A program made the position numbers and the translations under genes. Below the pieces are notes generated by a model that made no database searches, was not told where the DNA came from, and saw only the letters and a program-made list of their open reading frames with translations. A stretch of 64,000 nucleotides of DNA from Entoloma clypeatum (taxonomy: Eukaryota > Basidiomycota > Agaricomycetes > Agaricales > Entolomataceae), in assembly GCA_963565915.1 (NCBI GenBank), contig OY751490.1:1364001-1428000 (forward strand), written 5' to 3'. Positions 32,763 through 44,427 of the stretch are shown piece by piece; positions within the stretch are counted from its first letter, which is position 1, and each line of letters opens with the position of its first letter.

Positions 32763-34054
32763 TTATACAACCCAAGAAGCAGAGGAACATAACACCGCCC
32801 TAGTCGCAGAAAGAGGGGAACAAAGTACACCCACACCCGCCTTCCCAGACTTCACATGCATCTTCCCCTTCGGACTCGCAGGCGACATCGACGACGAGAT
32901 GAGCTCCTGAATATCCGACAAACGTCTCCCAAGCGGCCGACGCACACTCCGGCCGTCTTCTCTCGGGCTTGGGCTTTGACCACAAGGAGAACCAGAAGTA
33001 CCAGCAGCGACAGAAGCAAACTCAAGAGCCAAATTCCTCAGCATCAAACCCGAACCTTCCTCGTCGTCGTCAAAGTCAAAATTCAGACCAGGAGGGCTCG
33101 AGCGCGACGTCGGCATTCCGAGACCCAATCCGGTTGTTGTGTGCTTCTTGAAAAACGGCTTTGACGAGTCCAAGAGAGGTGAGGAATGATATGTCGCCAG
33201 ATTGATATCCATCAGAGGCGCAAAAGTGCCTGGAGACGTCTTGACGGATTTATCGAAGCCGAGACCTAGCGCGGCGGGCTTGGAGGGAGGGAGCGGAGAC
33301 CAAGGCGACGGGAGCGGACCAGAGACGGAGGTCGATAATCGGTCAGCCGCCTGAACAGTTTCTTCTCTTGATGGCTCTTCGGGGCCTCGAAGCGGCTTGG
33401 GAGACAATGCGGACGGAGACGGGGAGAACCTAGTTGAAGACATTGGCAGGAGAGCAGCAGGGAGCGGGAAGATAGGAGAGGGCGAGTCTGTTCCGGAGAG
33501 GGGCAGGAGCTTGGGTTTGGGAGGGTAAGCGGCGGCGAGCGGTCGTTTCCGGGGTGGTGTGTGAGGGGGTTTCTATGGCAGGAGAACTCGGTGAAGGGGC
33601 AAGGATAATTTCTTTGATATAACGAGCTCACAGTTTTGTCTGCTGGTTCGGGCCATGCAACCAGCGAGGCTGCCCTCCTCCTCTTCAGAACCTTCGGCCT
33701 GTTCTTCGTGACAGACACAGACACCGCGTCAAGACATTCACATTCGGACTGGTACCCGTCCTCTTGCGGAGAGCCTTGATATTCCACCTCGAGCTCATGT
33801 GCTACTTGATGATGAAGGCGCGGCGTCTGCTCGACATCGAGTTCCAAGGTCGACATGAGCCGGACGATGCAAGGCTCCTCGTCCACTTTCCTTGACTTGG
33901 GCGAATCAGGAGGCGAACCGTCGTCGGTCTGGGAGCTGCTCGACGAGGGTTGCATGCTGAAGGCGGAGAGAGACGAGGATGAAGACGAGCTCGTAAGCGC
34001 CAGCGACGAGAGCTCTGGGACGGACATCTGACGCGGACGGGTTGTAGTGGACAT
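32763..34054 (-). CDS. Ser/Pro-rich low-complexity protein, unknown function
   Basis: Two exons on the minus strand: from ATG 34054 (MSTTTRPRQMSVPELSSLAL) to a GTGAGC donor near 33633, then from near 33572 to the stop at 32763, joined in phase 0. Exon 1 has Ser runs and an acidic region, and ends WPEPADKT. Exon 2 is rich in Ser, Pro and basic residues with FNFDFDDDEEGSG-like acidic clusters and RRPLGRRLSDIQELI, a possible amphipathic helix. No domain is recognised. The 3' end is 120 bp from the 3' LTR, so its terminator region may have been changed by the insertion. Confidence 0.6.
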
Positions 34055-34525
34055 GACTGAGGCTAGCTCGAAGTCGAGAAGATAGTGACGAAAATAGGAG
34101 CCCGCTGACCTCATCACTATATAATGACACCTGGTCCGTGCGCGTCCCGGCAACGTATATAAACCTCCTCTCAACGTAGTAAGACCTCATACTTACCTTG
34201 ATGGCATGAGCCCCTTCAAGTACACGGGTTTGTGGGCCATGGAGGCTCCCCATAGCACGGCGACCCTGTCCATTACAGGGAGTGTCCTTGGCTTGTATGG
34301 GCTTCGGCTCATGCACCGTCTCAATATTTTCCTGTCCCGCTCCGGCCACTCTGGCTGGGTGGGCTCTCCTTTTTTTTTTGACTTTTTTTGGGCTCTAACC
34401 CTAACCCTATTTATGTACACCAATAATATTAGAAATAAATCGTTGACAATGTTTTCAACAATTCTTTCACAAAAAAAAAATTTAATGATTAGTATAAGTG
34501 TTGATTGATATCTATGCAAGGCCCA
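34055..34525. other. intergenic region with two telomere-like hexamers
   Basis: About 470 bp. CTAACCCTAACCCTA (about 34395-34409) is two copies of CCCTAA next to T-rich tracts (34367-34388). Two copies are too few to call an interstitial telomere. Otherwise AT-rich with no gene. Confidence 0.4.
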
Positions 34526-35956
34526 CTAAATCACATCCAAGAACCCCTCCTCCATCCACGGCGGCTCGCACATCGCAAATTTCACTAACCCCGTCCCCCA
34601 CTCCTCAGGCCCGCCCGCAACCTTACAGCACTCCCTGTTCTGCGGCCGCTTCAAGTGCCGGCTCAACGACGAACTCCGCACAAACACCTTCTCACACGCC
34701 GCGTGCGGGCACCGGAACCGCCCCGGAAAGTGCGTCTCCCGGTGCTTGTAGCACTCGAACCGCGTCTTGGCGATGTGTCGGCACCCATTAATGCGGCAGA
34801 TGACTTCGGGATCGGCAACGGCGGAGTGGTGTGAGGAGTGTGCGCGTTTAGGAAGGGGAGGGCACCGCTGTTGGAAGAGAGCCAAGGATGATGATATATG
34901 GTGAGGGGTGGGTGTGGATATGCGGAAATTAAAAATGACCCACGGATGATGTGACCTTTTGTCGCTTGGGTGTTCTAAACGCCACCTCAGACGTAGAATC
35001 CTCCTCAACACGTATCTGAGTAACAATCGGAGGCGGCCTCTTCTTCCTCTGCACCCCCTTGCATAGTCTCAACGGGTTCTGCGCCTGCTCTCTCACCGGC
35101 GAATACTCGTCATCATCATCATCATCGTCGTCGTGTTCATCCAAGCATCCAGGCGCAAAGGCTTCTTCGAACCAGGACACCGTCCGCTTCTTTGACTCTG
35201 GAGGACGACATGACGTCGCATGCCATGTTGTCCGATTGAATGGCGTTGGCGAGGAATGTTCAACAATATACGGCCGTGAAAGGCCTTCCTCCCAAAGATC
35301 CGCTTCAGGAGTCCTGGGGAGCGAACTAGATGATGAAGATGACGAAGAAGGCGAGGGGCTATGGTCAAAACCAAGGATCGGCCGACAGAGGTCCTGTGGC
35401 GATATACAACGCACGGCCTCCGGTTCAGGTGTCCACATAGGCGTCGGCGTAGGAATACGCGGGAAGGATTTCAAAGCCGCTTCTTCTTCAGCCTAAGGTT
35501 GTTGTTATTGATAAATAAAAAAGAAAAGAAAAAGAACACTACCTTTTTCTGCGCCCTATTCTTAACCTCCCTCAGCACCGTCAACTTGACCTCCATCCAC
35601 TCATCATAGCATTTCTCATACTCCCCCATCTCCATCTCCGGTTCAAAGAATGAAAGAGTCACGGGAGAAGCGGACGACGGCCGTGGAAGGGGGCTCGTCA
35701 ACAGGCTGTCTTTCAGCGCGTCAAACTGCGCCGTGGTGAGTACGAGGGACGGCGGAGAGGCCGCGGGTGGAGAGGGTGGCGACGGAAGCTTGGCGTACGA
35801 CCACGGCCATCGCGGGGGCGCGAAAGAATCGAAGAGGGCAGCGCCTGGTGGAAGTGGCGGTGTCGCTAGTGGGTCCAAAGAAGACAAGGAGAAGGGGATG
35901 GAGAGTGGGTCATTTGGGATTATGTTCGTTATATCAGTCTGCATTGGATGTATCAT
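34526..35956 (-). CDS. C2H2 zinc-finger protein, probable transcription factor
   Basis: Three exons on the minus strand, starting at ATG 35956 (MIHPMQTDITNIIPN). The first ends LREVKNRAQKK, the second starts AEEEAALKSFPRIPTPTP and ends FRTPKRQK, and the third starts RCPPLPKRAHSSHH and stops at 34526. Both introns are GT-AG and keep phase. The C-terminal exon carries two finger-like units: CRINGCRHIAKTRFECYKHR with ETH, and CPHAACEKVFVRSSSLSRHL with C as a late ligand, so the second is C2HC-like. An Asp run (DEHDDDDDDDDEYS) and basic KRQK precede them. Likely nuclear and DNA-binding; target unknown. Confidence 0.8.
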
Positions 35957-36450
35957 CTATCATTGAAGAGATGGGAAGAACACAGACCATTAAGAGAGAG
36001 TAGTCCATTTTGGCTCCAGGCCGTTCAGTCGTTGGTAGATTATAGAGGAGTTAATACAGTGCGTAAGAGAAGGGAACGACTGGTCAACAGTCAATGAGAT
36101 GAGACCAGGGAGAGAGATGGAAAGAGAGAGAGTGGGGCACCCGCATCTTCGGCGTTTGAAAGTTGATATCCTTATACTAGTGGGCGCCATTGCGGAGCAA
36201 ACGGTCTTTGACGTTGAACTTGCTTTGTCGCCAGTGGCGGTGCATCCCCCGTGCCATCAACACATGTCGACCACCCCTTTCAGACTTTGGGGGAGAAGAG
36301 ATGGAAGGAAAGATCGTCGAGGACGATTACCTATATTGTCCCCTTCAACATCTCCCCGGCCCCGAGCAGGGAGCGTGATAGTTTGATTGTATGAGTGATC
36401 CATCATATCGTACAATTGATAACTCGTCTAGTAAATTGGATGAAACCCTT
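35957..36450. other. intergenic region
   Basis: About 490 bp between two minus-strand genes: promoter of the C2H2 gene and 3' UTR of the cyanase gene. No other feature seen. Confidence 0.35.
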
Positions 36451-37311
36451 TCACCACTTGGCGTACGGCAAAAACTTCCCACTGCGACGATCAAAGATAA
36501 GGGAAAAGCACTCTAAATGCGAAGGAAACACTCACTCGAAAGTCAGCACGAGGCGGTCGCCTTTCGGGTCTGGTTTCTTCTCGACATGGACCTTGCAGTC
36601 AACCATCGACATGATGCCATCTCCATGCTATGTATATCCGCCAGTCACGAATCTTAAACAGAAATGGGTGGGAAGAGTACTAACCTTCTCATGAATGACG
36701 GCCTAGACATATGGGGAAGACGTCAGTCAGTAGAAGATGTCTATCAAGAGTGGTGATCACTTGCTTTGATGGCTTCCCCGTACACAAGGACAGCCTGACA
36801 AGCGATAAAGCAATAAGAACCCTCCCAACAAAAACTCGACTCGCGCCGTATCTCACCTCGTACAAACGATAGATAACGGGATCAGTCGGAGGCATGGGAC
36901 CGAGACCGCGATGAGGCCACCAATGATCGCCAGACGCAGCCAAGATGTCGACTTCGAGATTGAGGATCTCCAGCACCTTCTTCAGTTCCTCGGGCGCGAA
37001 TTTGGCCTTTTATCTATCAGACTTGGCCTGGCGTCGTACAGGTGGGTGGGGTGGACTGACCTGACCGTAAAAGGCAGCAGCCACCCAAACTTCATCCCTG
37101 CCTATGGCCTCACCGATCTGTTCGAATGTTAGGCCTAAGGAAGCAATGTGAAATGACTGGCGACAGAAGAGGGTTAGCACGGCACCTTTGCGCGCTTTCG
37201 CGTCAAATAGAGAGCTGACGAAGTCGGGAGGAGCCCCGAAATTTGTCTGCGGTGGATAGCTCGTGAGAGAGCTTGGGTTGTAGAAGGACCTTAGCGTACT
37301 GGTGAAGTCAT
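36451..37311 (-). CDS. cynS: cyanate hydratase (cyanase)
   Basis: Converts cyanate plus bicarbonate to ammonia and CO2, a cytosolic decamer in known members. Seven exons on the minus strand give 155 residues, the normal length. The first exon is only 12 nt (MTSP), then TNFGAPPDFVSSLFDAKARK, LTFEQIGEAIGRDEVWVAAA, FAPEELKKVLEILNLEVDIL. The catalytic part reads GPMPPTDPVIYRLYE, AVLVYGEAIK, AVIHEK, HGDGIMSMVDCKV and DGKFLPYAKW. The Arg and Glu of YRLYE and the Ser of GIMSM match the catalytic triad of the bacterial enzyme (R96, E99, S122). The intron complement(36703-36764) requires a GC donor (AAA|GCAAGT). The gene is 260 bp downstream of SDHAF3 on the same strand. Confidence 0.95.
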
Positions 37312-37570
37312 GTTGGTGCGGAGGTTGCAGTTTTTAAGACGCTGGCAGGGAGATACTGGGAATACTCGGGGAGTTCAAGACTTTGCCGATACAGCTGCTC
37401 TGAGTCTTATGTTCCCCTGGGATTGGCCACATGACGCTTCAAGTACGTCTTCGATTCACAGGTCACTGGGTATCTTCGACCTTTCACAGAGAATTGTTGA
37501 AATCAGTTACTTTTTCAATGTTTTTTTCCTCCTAGATTCCTTCGTGGACGAAACCGAAAAAAGGCGTGTA

Positions 37571-38164
37571 TTACGATTTATCTTGTGGTATCGGTTTCCA
37601 TACATCCTTTGTCGCATGCATGAGCTCGTATAGCTGCCCAAGCTGCTCCGCCGACATCTTCCCACGAAGACAAGTAAGCTCTAAGGGAAAGAGGAACGGA
37701 ATGAAAAAAAATTCGCCTTCTCAAACACCGTAGGTTCCAGCCTCTTCCCAGAAAAGCTATTCCCGTCCTCTCCCTGTGGCATCTGATCCAAGTACACCTT
37801 CCACTGAGACAGAAAGCCGATGACATGCGCAGGATTTGACGCGTCTTTATGACGGCGAAACTCTACGAAGCAAGAGGGTGGGACAATTAAGGATTGGCTC
37901 GGGGGTGACTTGGTGACAAATACTTACCCGCTTTCACGTAGTCATCGCCTAAAGACCGCATTTCGGTGGGGAGATAGCGGTGTGCCCGCAAAAGTCTCCG
38001 GTACAACCTAAGTAAGAGTGGGAAGGGCGCCGGAATCAGGCGGGGCCATGCAAGGAAGATCGAGGAGCGCACGGGAGCGGAGGTAGGAGGGTCGCGCTGA
38101 CCTCTCGGATGTTCAACGGCTTCGTTGTGACTGATTTAGCCAGCCGGAGCAGAGAGAACCGCAT
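37571..38164 (-). CDS. sdhaf3: succinate dehydrogenase assembly factor 3, mitochondrial (ACN9/SDHAF3)
   Basis: A LYR-motif protein of the mitochondrial matrix needed to mature the iron-sulfur subunit of complex II. Four exons on the minus strand give 134 residues: [20 protein letters not shown] as transit sequence, LLPPLP, then [55 protein letters not shown] and [23 protein letters not shown] is residues 32-34. The match to the family runs the whole length; EKMSAEQ aligns with EKLSPEQ of the yeast protein. That alignment requires a GC-AG intron at complement(37658-37716) (AAG|GCGAAT). The other two introns are GT-AG. Confidence 0.93.
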
Positions 38165-39699
38165 CGTCGTCGGAGACAGGAGAGAGAAGTTACCAAACAA
38201 GTTCGGCCGTCTATGACAAATCTATGTATTGTGCGTACTACACGCTGTCATGCACCAATGATGCTGACAAGCTACTTACTGCTATCCCCTCATGATCTTT
38301 AACCAGGAAACCACCCTTTTCGAGAACGCGGTCGACGCTGGGAACCGGTGCGGCGCGGGGTTGACCAGCCTAGAAGGCATCGGTCCGCTCTGCACTTGCT
38401 CAGTTCTGCCTCACGTCATCTCCCCTCGCGTCTCGATCGCGAACGTCGGCACCGTATGGATATTATGACATCGTGATAATTTGTCTCGCATCCAAGATTC
38501 TAAATCGCTTTCAGACAGTCCCTATGCACTACCGCGCAAGAATCCAAGCAATCATTTGGAATTGCAATCAGAATCGGCTCGTCAGACTCTCAAGTTCAAC
38601 CTTGAAGGAACAAAGTCATTCACAGTATGCATTTTCATCTTATCACCTGCTCCGGACGTCGCTGTAGGTTGAATTCTTGAATGAACTTCGATTCCAAGTA
38701 AATGGCCGCTTTTGCTGGCCAAAAGCACGAACAGTCGAATCAGTACTGTGAGTCTGTGCCGCGCATCCCCGTTCGGCTGCTCGACATGGACTGAATAGGT
38801 TATGGACTTCCTATCTACAAAATTCACCCCAGAAGAGCGCTCCGTAGAACTCAAACCAGTTACTGACCTTGCCACCAAGATCTTGTTCCATCTTCTCATC
38901 GCTGGTATGATGTTTGATCCACTCATTTGATTGTTTTTTTTGTCGTTCAATAGCACAGATAGGAACCCCGGAGGGAATGGCAAGAGAAGCGAGTCAGCAG
39001 TAAAGCATCTACAGTGCGTTATTCTTGTCCCATGGAGTTTTGGGTTGCTGCACGGTTCTTTTACAGCTCTGTTCACGTGATAGATTTATTTGCCCCTTTC
39101 CATCCGGGGGGTCGTCATGTATCTTCGCGATCCGTGCACGTACTCCCATTTTCTTTGCACAGCAGAGTGTGGGGGCCCTGCGTTCTATAGTCTTCGCCCT
39201 TATATTTTTGATATCCATTAGGGTCTCACATTAAATGCACTTGAAAGCTTCACTGGACACCGGCTTGCGGGTGAAGTGGCATCCCTGCAATGCATTCAAC
39301 GTGCAAACCGACGCGCATGACACTTATGCTATCAAACTGGCTTGGGGTATCGAAGCCGTGCAACAAGGCGACCAGATAAATAATGATTGACATCAAGCTT
39401 CCTGAGGACTGGAATATTGGCACTTTAACAGTGGAAATCCGCTCTAACGAAACCGCAGGGACCACCAAACCCACCAACGGCGATGGGGTCTCCTCCGGCC
39501 ACGGAACCGACGGTGAGATAATCGACAAGCGCAATGCAACATCAAGCTCGCTATCGCTCGTGCAACGCATGCTTGCGGAGTTGCTGATGTATTCGCCGAA
39601 ATATATGGGGAGGACGATGAGGACGATATTGTCGACCAGCCTATTTATTTGGGCGGACCTTTTGTTTCCGACGAAACCCTTTTCCTTACACTAGAGCAT
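38165..39699. other. intergenic region, 1.5 kb
   Basis: No gene can be defended. A minus-strand frame of 164 codons at 38582-39076 and two overlapping plus-strand frames at 39383-39715 (one reading EIYGEDDEDDIVDQPIYLGG) have protein-like stretches but no start, splice or family support. They could be parts of the decayed paralog annotated next. Confidence 0.35.
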
Positions 39700-40130
39700 A
39701 GACTCCTTGTCACCTAGACTCGCTCACCCATAATGTATAGCGCCACAGAGTAAGCCTGACAGGTGCAGACGACGCCGTACGGTGCTGTGCGGGCTGCCTT
39801 GTGCCGATCCAGTTCCTTCTTTGAATTCGGTTCACTCATTTCCGGGGTATTCCTGCGTAGTCTTTCTTTACTTCGTGGACTCACTGACGACATCTCCAAG
39901 ATTTTCGGCTTTAACAACCCCACGGAACTTGAGCGCACTCTACATGACAATCGATCCGTCTCACACGGAAACCATGATAAAGCGGAATCACACCACGGGA
40001 GCTGGCTTCGGATCGACGGGGCCTACAGGAAGATTATGCAGTGTAACAAAAGAATGGTGAGTCCGATTTTCTTACTGGATTATGTACTAACCTTTCCCGG
40101 CCTTTTCCCCTGGCAGAATCATTAGCAGAC
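39700..40130 (+). pseudogene. decayed fragment related to the membrane-protein gene at 40575-41884
   Basis: Two stretches align with the third quarter of the downstream membrane protein. DDISKIFGFNNPTELERT (near 39885) matches SEIFSFNEEVAPAT. About 50 bases at 39970-40022, encoding MIKRNHTTG and GSTG, match LIKWNHITG...GSTG at roughly 80 percent nucleotide identity with a small gap. An upstream piece (TPYGAVRAALCRSSSFF) resembles HPPCSRAAFFF. The pieces are in different frames and the intervening part is shortened, so this is a partial, broken duplicate. Confidence 0.55.
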
Positions 40131-40574
40131 ACCTTTCTGAGGCCCTCTGCCCTGCTTCTGCTGAACCCGCTGAATGCACAGGTCCGCAGACAACGTAGGC
40201 GGAGATAGCTATAATTAGCCCGCAGCGGTCGCCTCAAGAACATAGCGCCGGATTTTACCAATCCTCAACCTTCATGCTCATCTATCGACGCCCGCTCATC
40301 GTCAGACCGGGTATATGGTCTCTAGCTCACAGGTACATATACCACGAGGGATGGCGGAAGCAAATCCGGTGTACGTCAATTACTGTCAGTATTCTGTCAA
40401 GACATCAACCACTGGCAGGCATCATTCATCAAGCTTCGCAGTACATACAGTGAATTGTATGGGGCCACTGTACATATCTGCCCTGGTGTTCAGGTGCCCA
40501 TGCCCTACGCTGTCAGGTACCTATACCTATAGTCTGAATGCTCTTCCGTTAAAAAGCTCTGACGGCCTGGCGGT
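40131..40574. other. intergenic region
   Basis: About 440 bp upstream of the membrane-protein gene; presumed promoter. Repeated CAGGTACATAT/CAGGTACCTATACC-like words occur at 40330 and 40518, without known meaning. Confidence 0.35.
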
Positions 40575-41884
40575 ATGAAGGTAACAATGTTTTCCCTGGT
40601 CTTTGTTCTGTCCCTCCTTCCTTCCCTGTCTTTTGCCAACGCCAGCGTCCCTGCTGCTATCATCGCCGTCGAAACCTGCGGTTTTCAAGGAGACGACAAT
40701 ACCTACGGCCTTGGCATCCGCCTAGGCCTCTATCTTCAATGGATTACCACCATTCTGGCCGACAACTTTGTCCCTGACGAAGCTATCAGTATGCGTGGCG
40801 TCAACAACTGTGCGTCTCTTTTCCTTTCCATTTCAGAAGTCACCCCTTCCACCATTCGACGTACTCGACTCGAAATAAATACCCTGATCGACTAAGCAAC
40901 TGACGCTGCACCCAGGCTTCCAACTCTCCACTTTCATCGCCCTCCTCTACATCACCCTCACCCGGCCCCCTTCCCAGCTCTATGCCGTCGAAGCCTGGCT
41001 GCTGCTCCTTTTCTGCATGGGCGGCGTCGCGTCAGGACGGGCTGCAGGGAACGCTGCTGACATGAACGACGGCGGTGAGCCGCTGCCGCCGCCGCCGACA
41101 TTCAGCGGATACGGAGCCAGCACGATCGGCGGGCTCATCCAGTTCGCTCTCTTATCCGCCTTGGTCTTCTACGCGATCTGGTTCATCTACATCGGTATGG
41201 ACCATATGGCCCACCCGCCGTGCAGCAGGGCCGCCTTCTTCTTCACAAAGGTGGATCTGTACCATTGGTTCCGCACGTTCTTGAAAGTTGTTGTCACCTT
41301 TTCCGGGGTCCTCACAGGGCTCGGTGTGGTCTTATACATGTCTGCTCTATTCAAAATGGTGAATGAGAAAGGCATATCTGAGGCGGCATCCGAGATTTTT
41401 AGCTTCAATGAAGAAGTGGCCCCGGCCACCGTTCAGGTTGGGCAGAGGAGGGTGACGGAGCTGAGGCATATATCATTTGTTGGACTTGATCTGATTTTTT
41501 TCATCCTCTCCACGGAGCTCTTGATAAAATGGAACCACATCACGGGAGTTGCATCGCTCGGATCGACAGGGCAGTTGATACCCTTGATCGTCGGGGGTAC
41601 TGGGTTTGTGAAGGTTCTATACAAGGTTGTTGTGAAGTCTGTTAGAGGAGACTATCGTAAGTCCGACGTTCCACTGGCAGAGATTTGGATAGTACACTGA
41701 TATCCTCTTCTCAGAATTGGCGGACGACTTTGACCTGAGTTTACCCTGTCTCTCAAGCTCGACTCGGAGGCGTGTTACACACACCACGAATACTACGGAA
41801 GCGGCCAACCACACTGGCATGGCACTGGGTCCTTTTGTGCGCTCAGCCGAGACCACTTTAACCATGTCTACTGGGAATTATTGA
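40575..41884 (+). CDS. integral membrane protein of unknown function
   Basis: Three exons: 40575-40809, 40916-41656 and 41715-41884 (381 residues). A hydrophobic N-terminus (MFSLVFVLSLLPSLSFANAS) acts as signal peptide or first helix. The motif CGFQGDDNTYGLGIRLGLYL starts a fungal family of multi-span proteins seen in many Ascomycota and Basidiomycota. Further helices: FIALLYITLTRPPSQLY, AWLLLLFCMGGVASG, TIGGLIQFALLSALVFYAIW, FLKVVVTFSGVLTGLGVVLY, ISFVGLDLIFFILSTELLIK and GQLIPLIVGGTGFVKVLYKV, so about seven spans. The C-tail is polar with N-glycosylation-type NTT/NHT sites. Function is unknown. A broken paralogous fragment lies upstream at 39700-40130. Confidence 0.8.
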
Positions 41885-42911
41885 TGCTTCGGGGGGAAGT
41901 TTATTGGCCATGAAGCGCGTCATTGCACGGCCCAATGAATTTTGGAGCAATAATCTTCAATACTCTATCAATTGCCACTACCACCTACGGTGTCATTGTA
42001 GACAGGCCGCTTTTACTACCCGCAAATTCAACTGTCGGATTCATCTTATTTGTCGGATCTACCAACTCTCTGAATAGATCTATCCGTGCCTATCATCCGA
42101 TCCAAGATTCAAGCAAGCTTCGAGTCAAACGAGTAGAATCGACAACCTAGAAGAGGAAGTATACCTGAATGACGGGGGTTAAAGAGATAGTTGTTTGACA
42201 TTGAGCTCAAGGTCATTATAGGTGTAGATCAGCACAAGTAGATTGAGCTTCAGGCTTCAGCTACCCACATCACTCCAGAAGGGTAGCAACGCCAAAGTAC
42301 ACGACTGTTATCCAAAGGGAAGAACGTCAATGATGAGGCTGTAAAACTGCTATTATGGCGGCGCATACCGGCTGAGTCTTCTGAGCCTTCATGTTGTGCC
42401 TCCGCAGCGTCGACGACATCACAGTGCCGAAAGGCCGTGTCCCCCAGGGGGACTTGGGGTACCGATGTCATCGTGCACTCGAGCTCGCGATGACGGTGCA
42501 AGGCTAGGTTTGGCCAAGGGCTGTTGAATCCTCCATCTTCGTGTGGGTCTTATTAAGGGACGGAGTATGATGTACGCATTGTTGAGAAAAACGTCTGGGA
42601 AGCTCTGAGAGTTTCCTCCCTCGGAGCAGTCACTACAGGGGGTTGAGTTTTGATACAAGTGCGAGGCGTGTCTTAACGCCGTGCAGCCTTGAAAAGCTCT
42701 GTACACGGTCGACTGAGACGGAATGTTGGTAAGATATGCCAGCGAAGAAACAAATATTGAAGAGCTACGAGCTTCGTCCATCCAAGTATTGCCAAATAAG
42801 ATGGGCAAGCACGTGACATTGACGCGATCTAACCTGCCCTGAATTCCATCCAACAAAACTGGTTGAACTCAGAATATTAACGGTTTCGCCTTCACGTCGC
42901 CGAAAATCTCC
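41885..42911. other. intergenic region, 1.0 kb
   Basis: No supported gene. A minus-strand frame at 42419-42856 (145 codons) is the longest but has no family match and mixed low-complexity sequence. Probably 3' UTR plus promoter. Confidence 0.35.
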
Positions 42912-44022
42912 ATGCCAGCAGCACCCACACCCCGTCGCACACCCAAAAGAGCCCGCGCAAGAAGCCTCTCACCACTTCCAAACTCGAGTGACACGGAATG
43001 CTCGCCACCCAAGAAGCGGCAACGTCGCGAAGAACGGCCAAGTATGTGGTGGCTGTGCGTTCAGCGGTCCAGGCGGGGCGCTGAATTTTTGCAGGGAAAA
43101 GGCGCGAATGCGACCTGGTAGAGCTGCTTTGTCTTCACCTGTCTTCACCTTCCGACTACTCGGTCATCATGGACTTAACGACTCTGGGGTGCAGTACGTG
43201 CCTTACTTGTGGACGCACTTGCGGGTGATAATGAGCGTGTGTTGGACCCTGCAGAGGACCAAGATATCGTACCCGAGACACAGGGGTTAATTGACCACGT
43301 GAAAGCTTCTGTCAAGGAGGAGATGGATCGAGAAGGAACAAAAGTCCTTGAAGTGGAGTTGTACCTCAGGTGGCTTGAAGGTTTCGTTTTCGTTTTCACC
43401 GCGATCGAGGTATGTACTTGTACTTGATTGCACATTGACGGACCGGACGGCTCACCCTCTGGAACCATTACCAGTCCATCCTCTCAGCTAAAGTTCCCAG
43501 AACACGTCAACGTGTACGTGGTCTAGGCCGCCTCTCTTTCGCCACTCTCTACCACCTTCTCGAAAGCTTTTTGGACGAAGTCAGCGCCCACCAAGACGGC
43601 TGGTCCTCCCGCCACCCCGTGGGACCCATCGAGATCGATCCGCTTGTCATGACCCTCGCGGAAGAGTCAAATGACTCAAGCACAGACGACCGCTCAGAAG
43701 AAGCTGTTTACGCTGCGGAAGAACTCTTTGCCCGGTTCGACAAGATCCTGTTCGAAGCTGTGCGCAGGTACAAGAGCGAGTGCTACAAAGAGCTGAAGGC
43801 GAGCAACATTGGCCGGAAGGAGGAGAGCCTCACCAATAGATGTTGCCTGCTGAGTGAGCAGACTGGGTTTGGTGCTACGGACGATATGAGGTTCAATTTG
43901 CTCGTCGAGTCGAGAGAAGCGATGGTTGAGTGGAAAAACGAGGTATGTTTTTTCGTTTGTGGAATTGTTCCGAACCTTTGCTAACCCAGCCTGAGCATCA
44001 GTTTCTAACCTCCAGGACATGA
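42912..44022 (+). CDS. hypothetical protein, unknown function
   Basis: The ATG at 42912 starts a basic, Ser/Pro-rich leader (RRTPKRARARSLSPLPN, PPKKRQRREERP) that looks like a nuclear signal. An intron of about 150 bp (43043-43193), longer than its neighbours, joins in phase to RALLVDALAGDNERVLDPAE. The exon at 43194-43408 ends EGFVFVFTAIE, and the next starts SILSAKVPRTRQRVRGLGRL at 43475, continuing to VESREAMVEWKNE. The last intron has two possible acceptors, giving stops at 44022 or 44036. The protein is acidic and helical (LYHLLESFLDEVSAH, EELFARFDKILFEAVRRYKS). No family is recognised. Confidence 0.6.
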
Positions 44023-44427
44023 TTAATAATATATAACTTTGGGAGTTCCAAGGACATTTACCCTAGCAATCAACTATCTTATTTATATGTAGCATATACC
44101 AAGAGATAAAATTTTAGGACTTGTAGATCAAAATATACCTGCTTCCCCCGTCCTGGCGGGCGTCCCTACATTCTCCACATCACAGGAATCTTGGTTGTAC
44201 AGAAAAGGCGCGAAGCTGAGCCTCCGACACCGCCCTCAAGGAATTTGAAAGGCGCCTATGATGCTCTTCCTCATGCGAACTCAGCATGTCCATGATGCTT
44301 AAGTATCAAAAACAATCAGGGATGTATAATATTCAAGGCGGGCAGGAACACAGCACAATTAATTGACCTAATATAGTCGACGGAAACTGAGAAAAGAACG
44401 GGATCATAGTCAGGTCATTAGCTGATG
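44023..44427. other. convergent intergenic region
   Basis: About 400 AT-rich bases between the 3' ends of the unknown gene and the beta-tubulin gene. Nothing else seen. Confidence 0.4.

Noticed and set aside
34395..34409. Telomeric repeat CCCTAA
   Set aside because: Only two units, embedded among genes on both sides; expected by chance in T/A-rich DNA and not a chromosome end.
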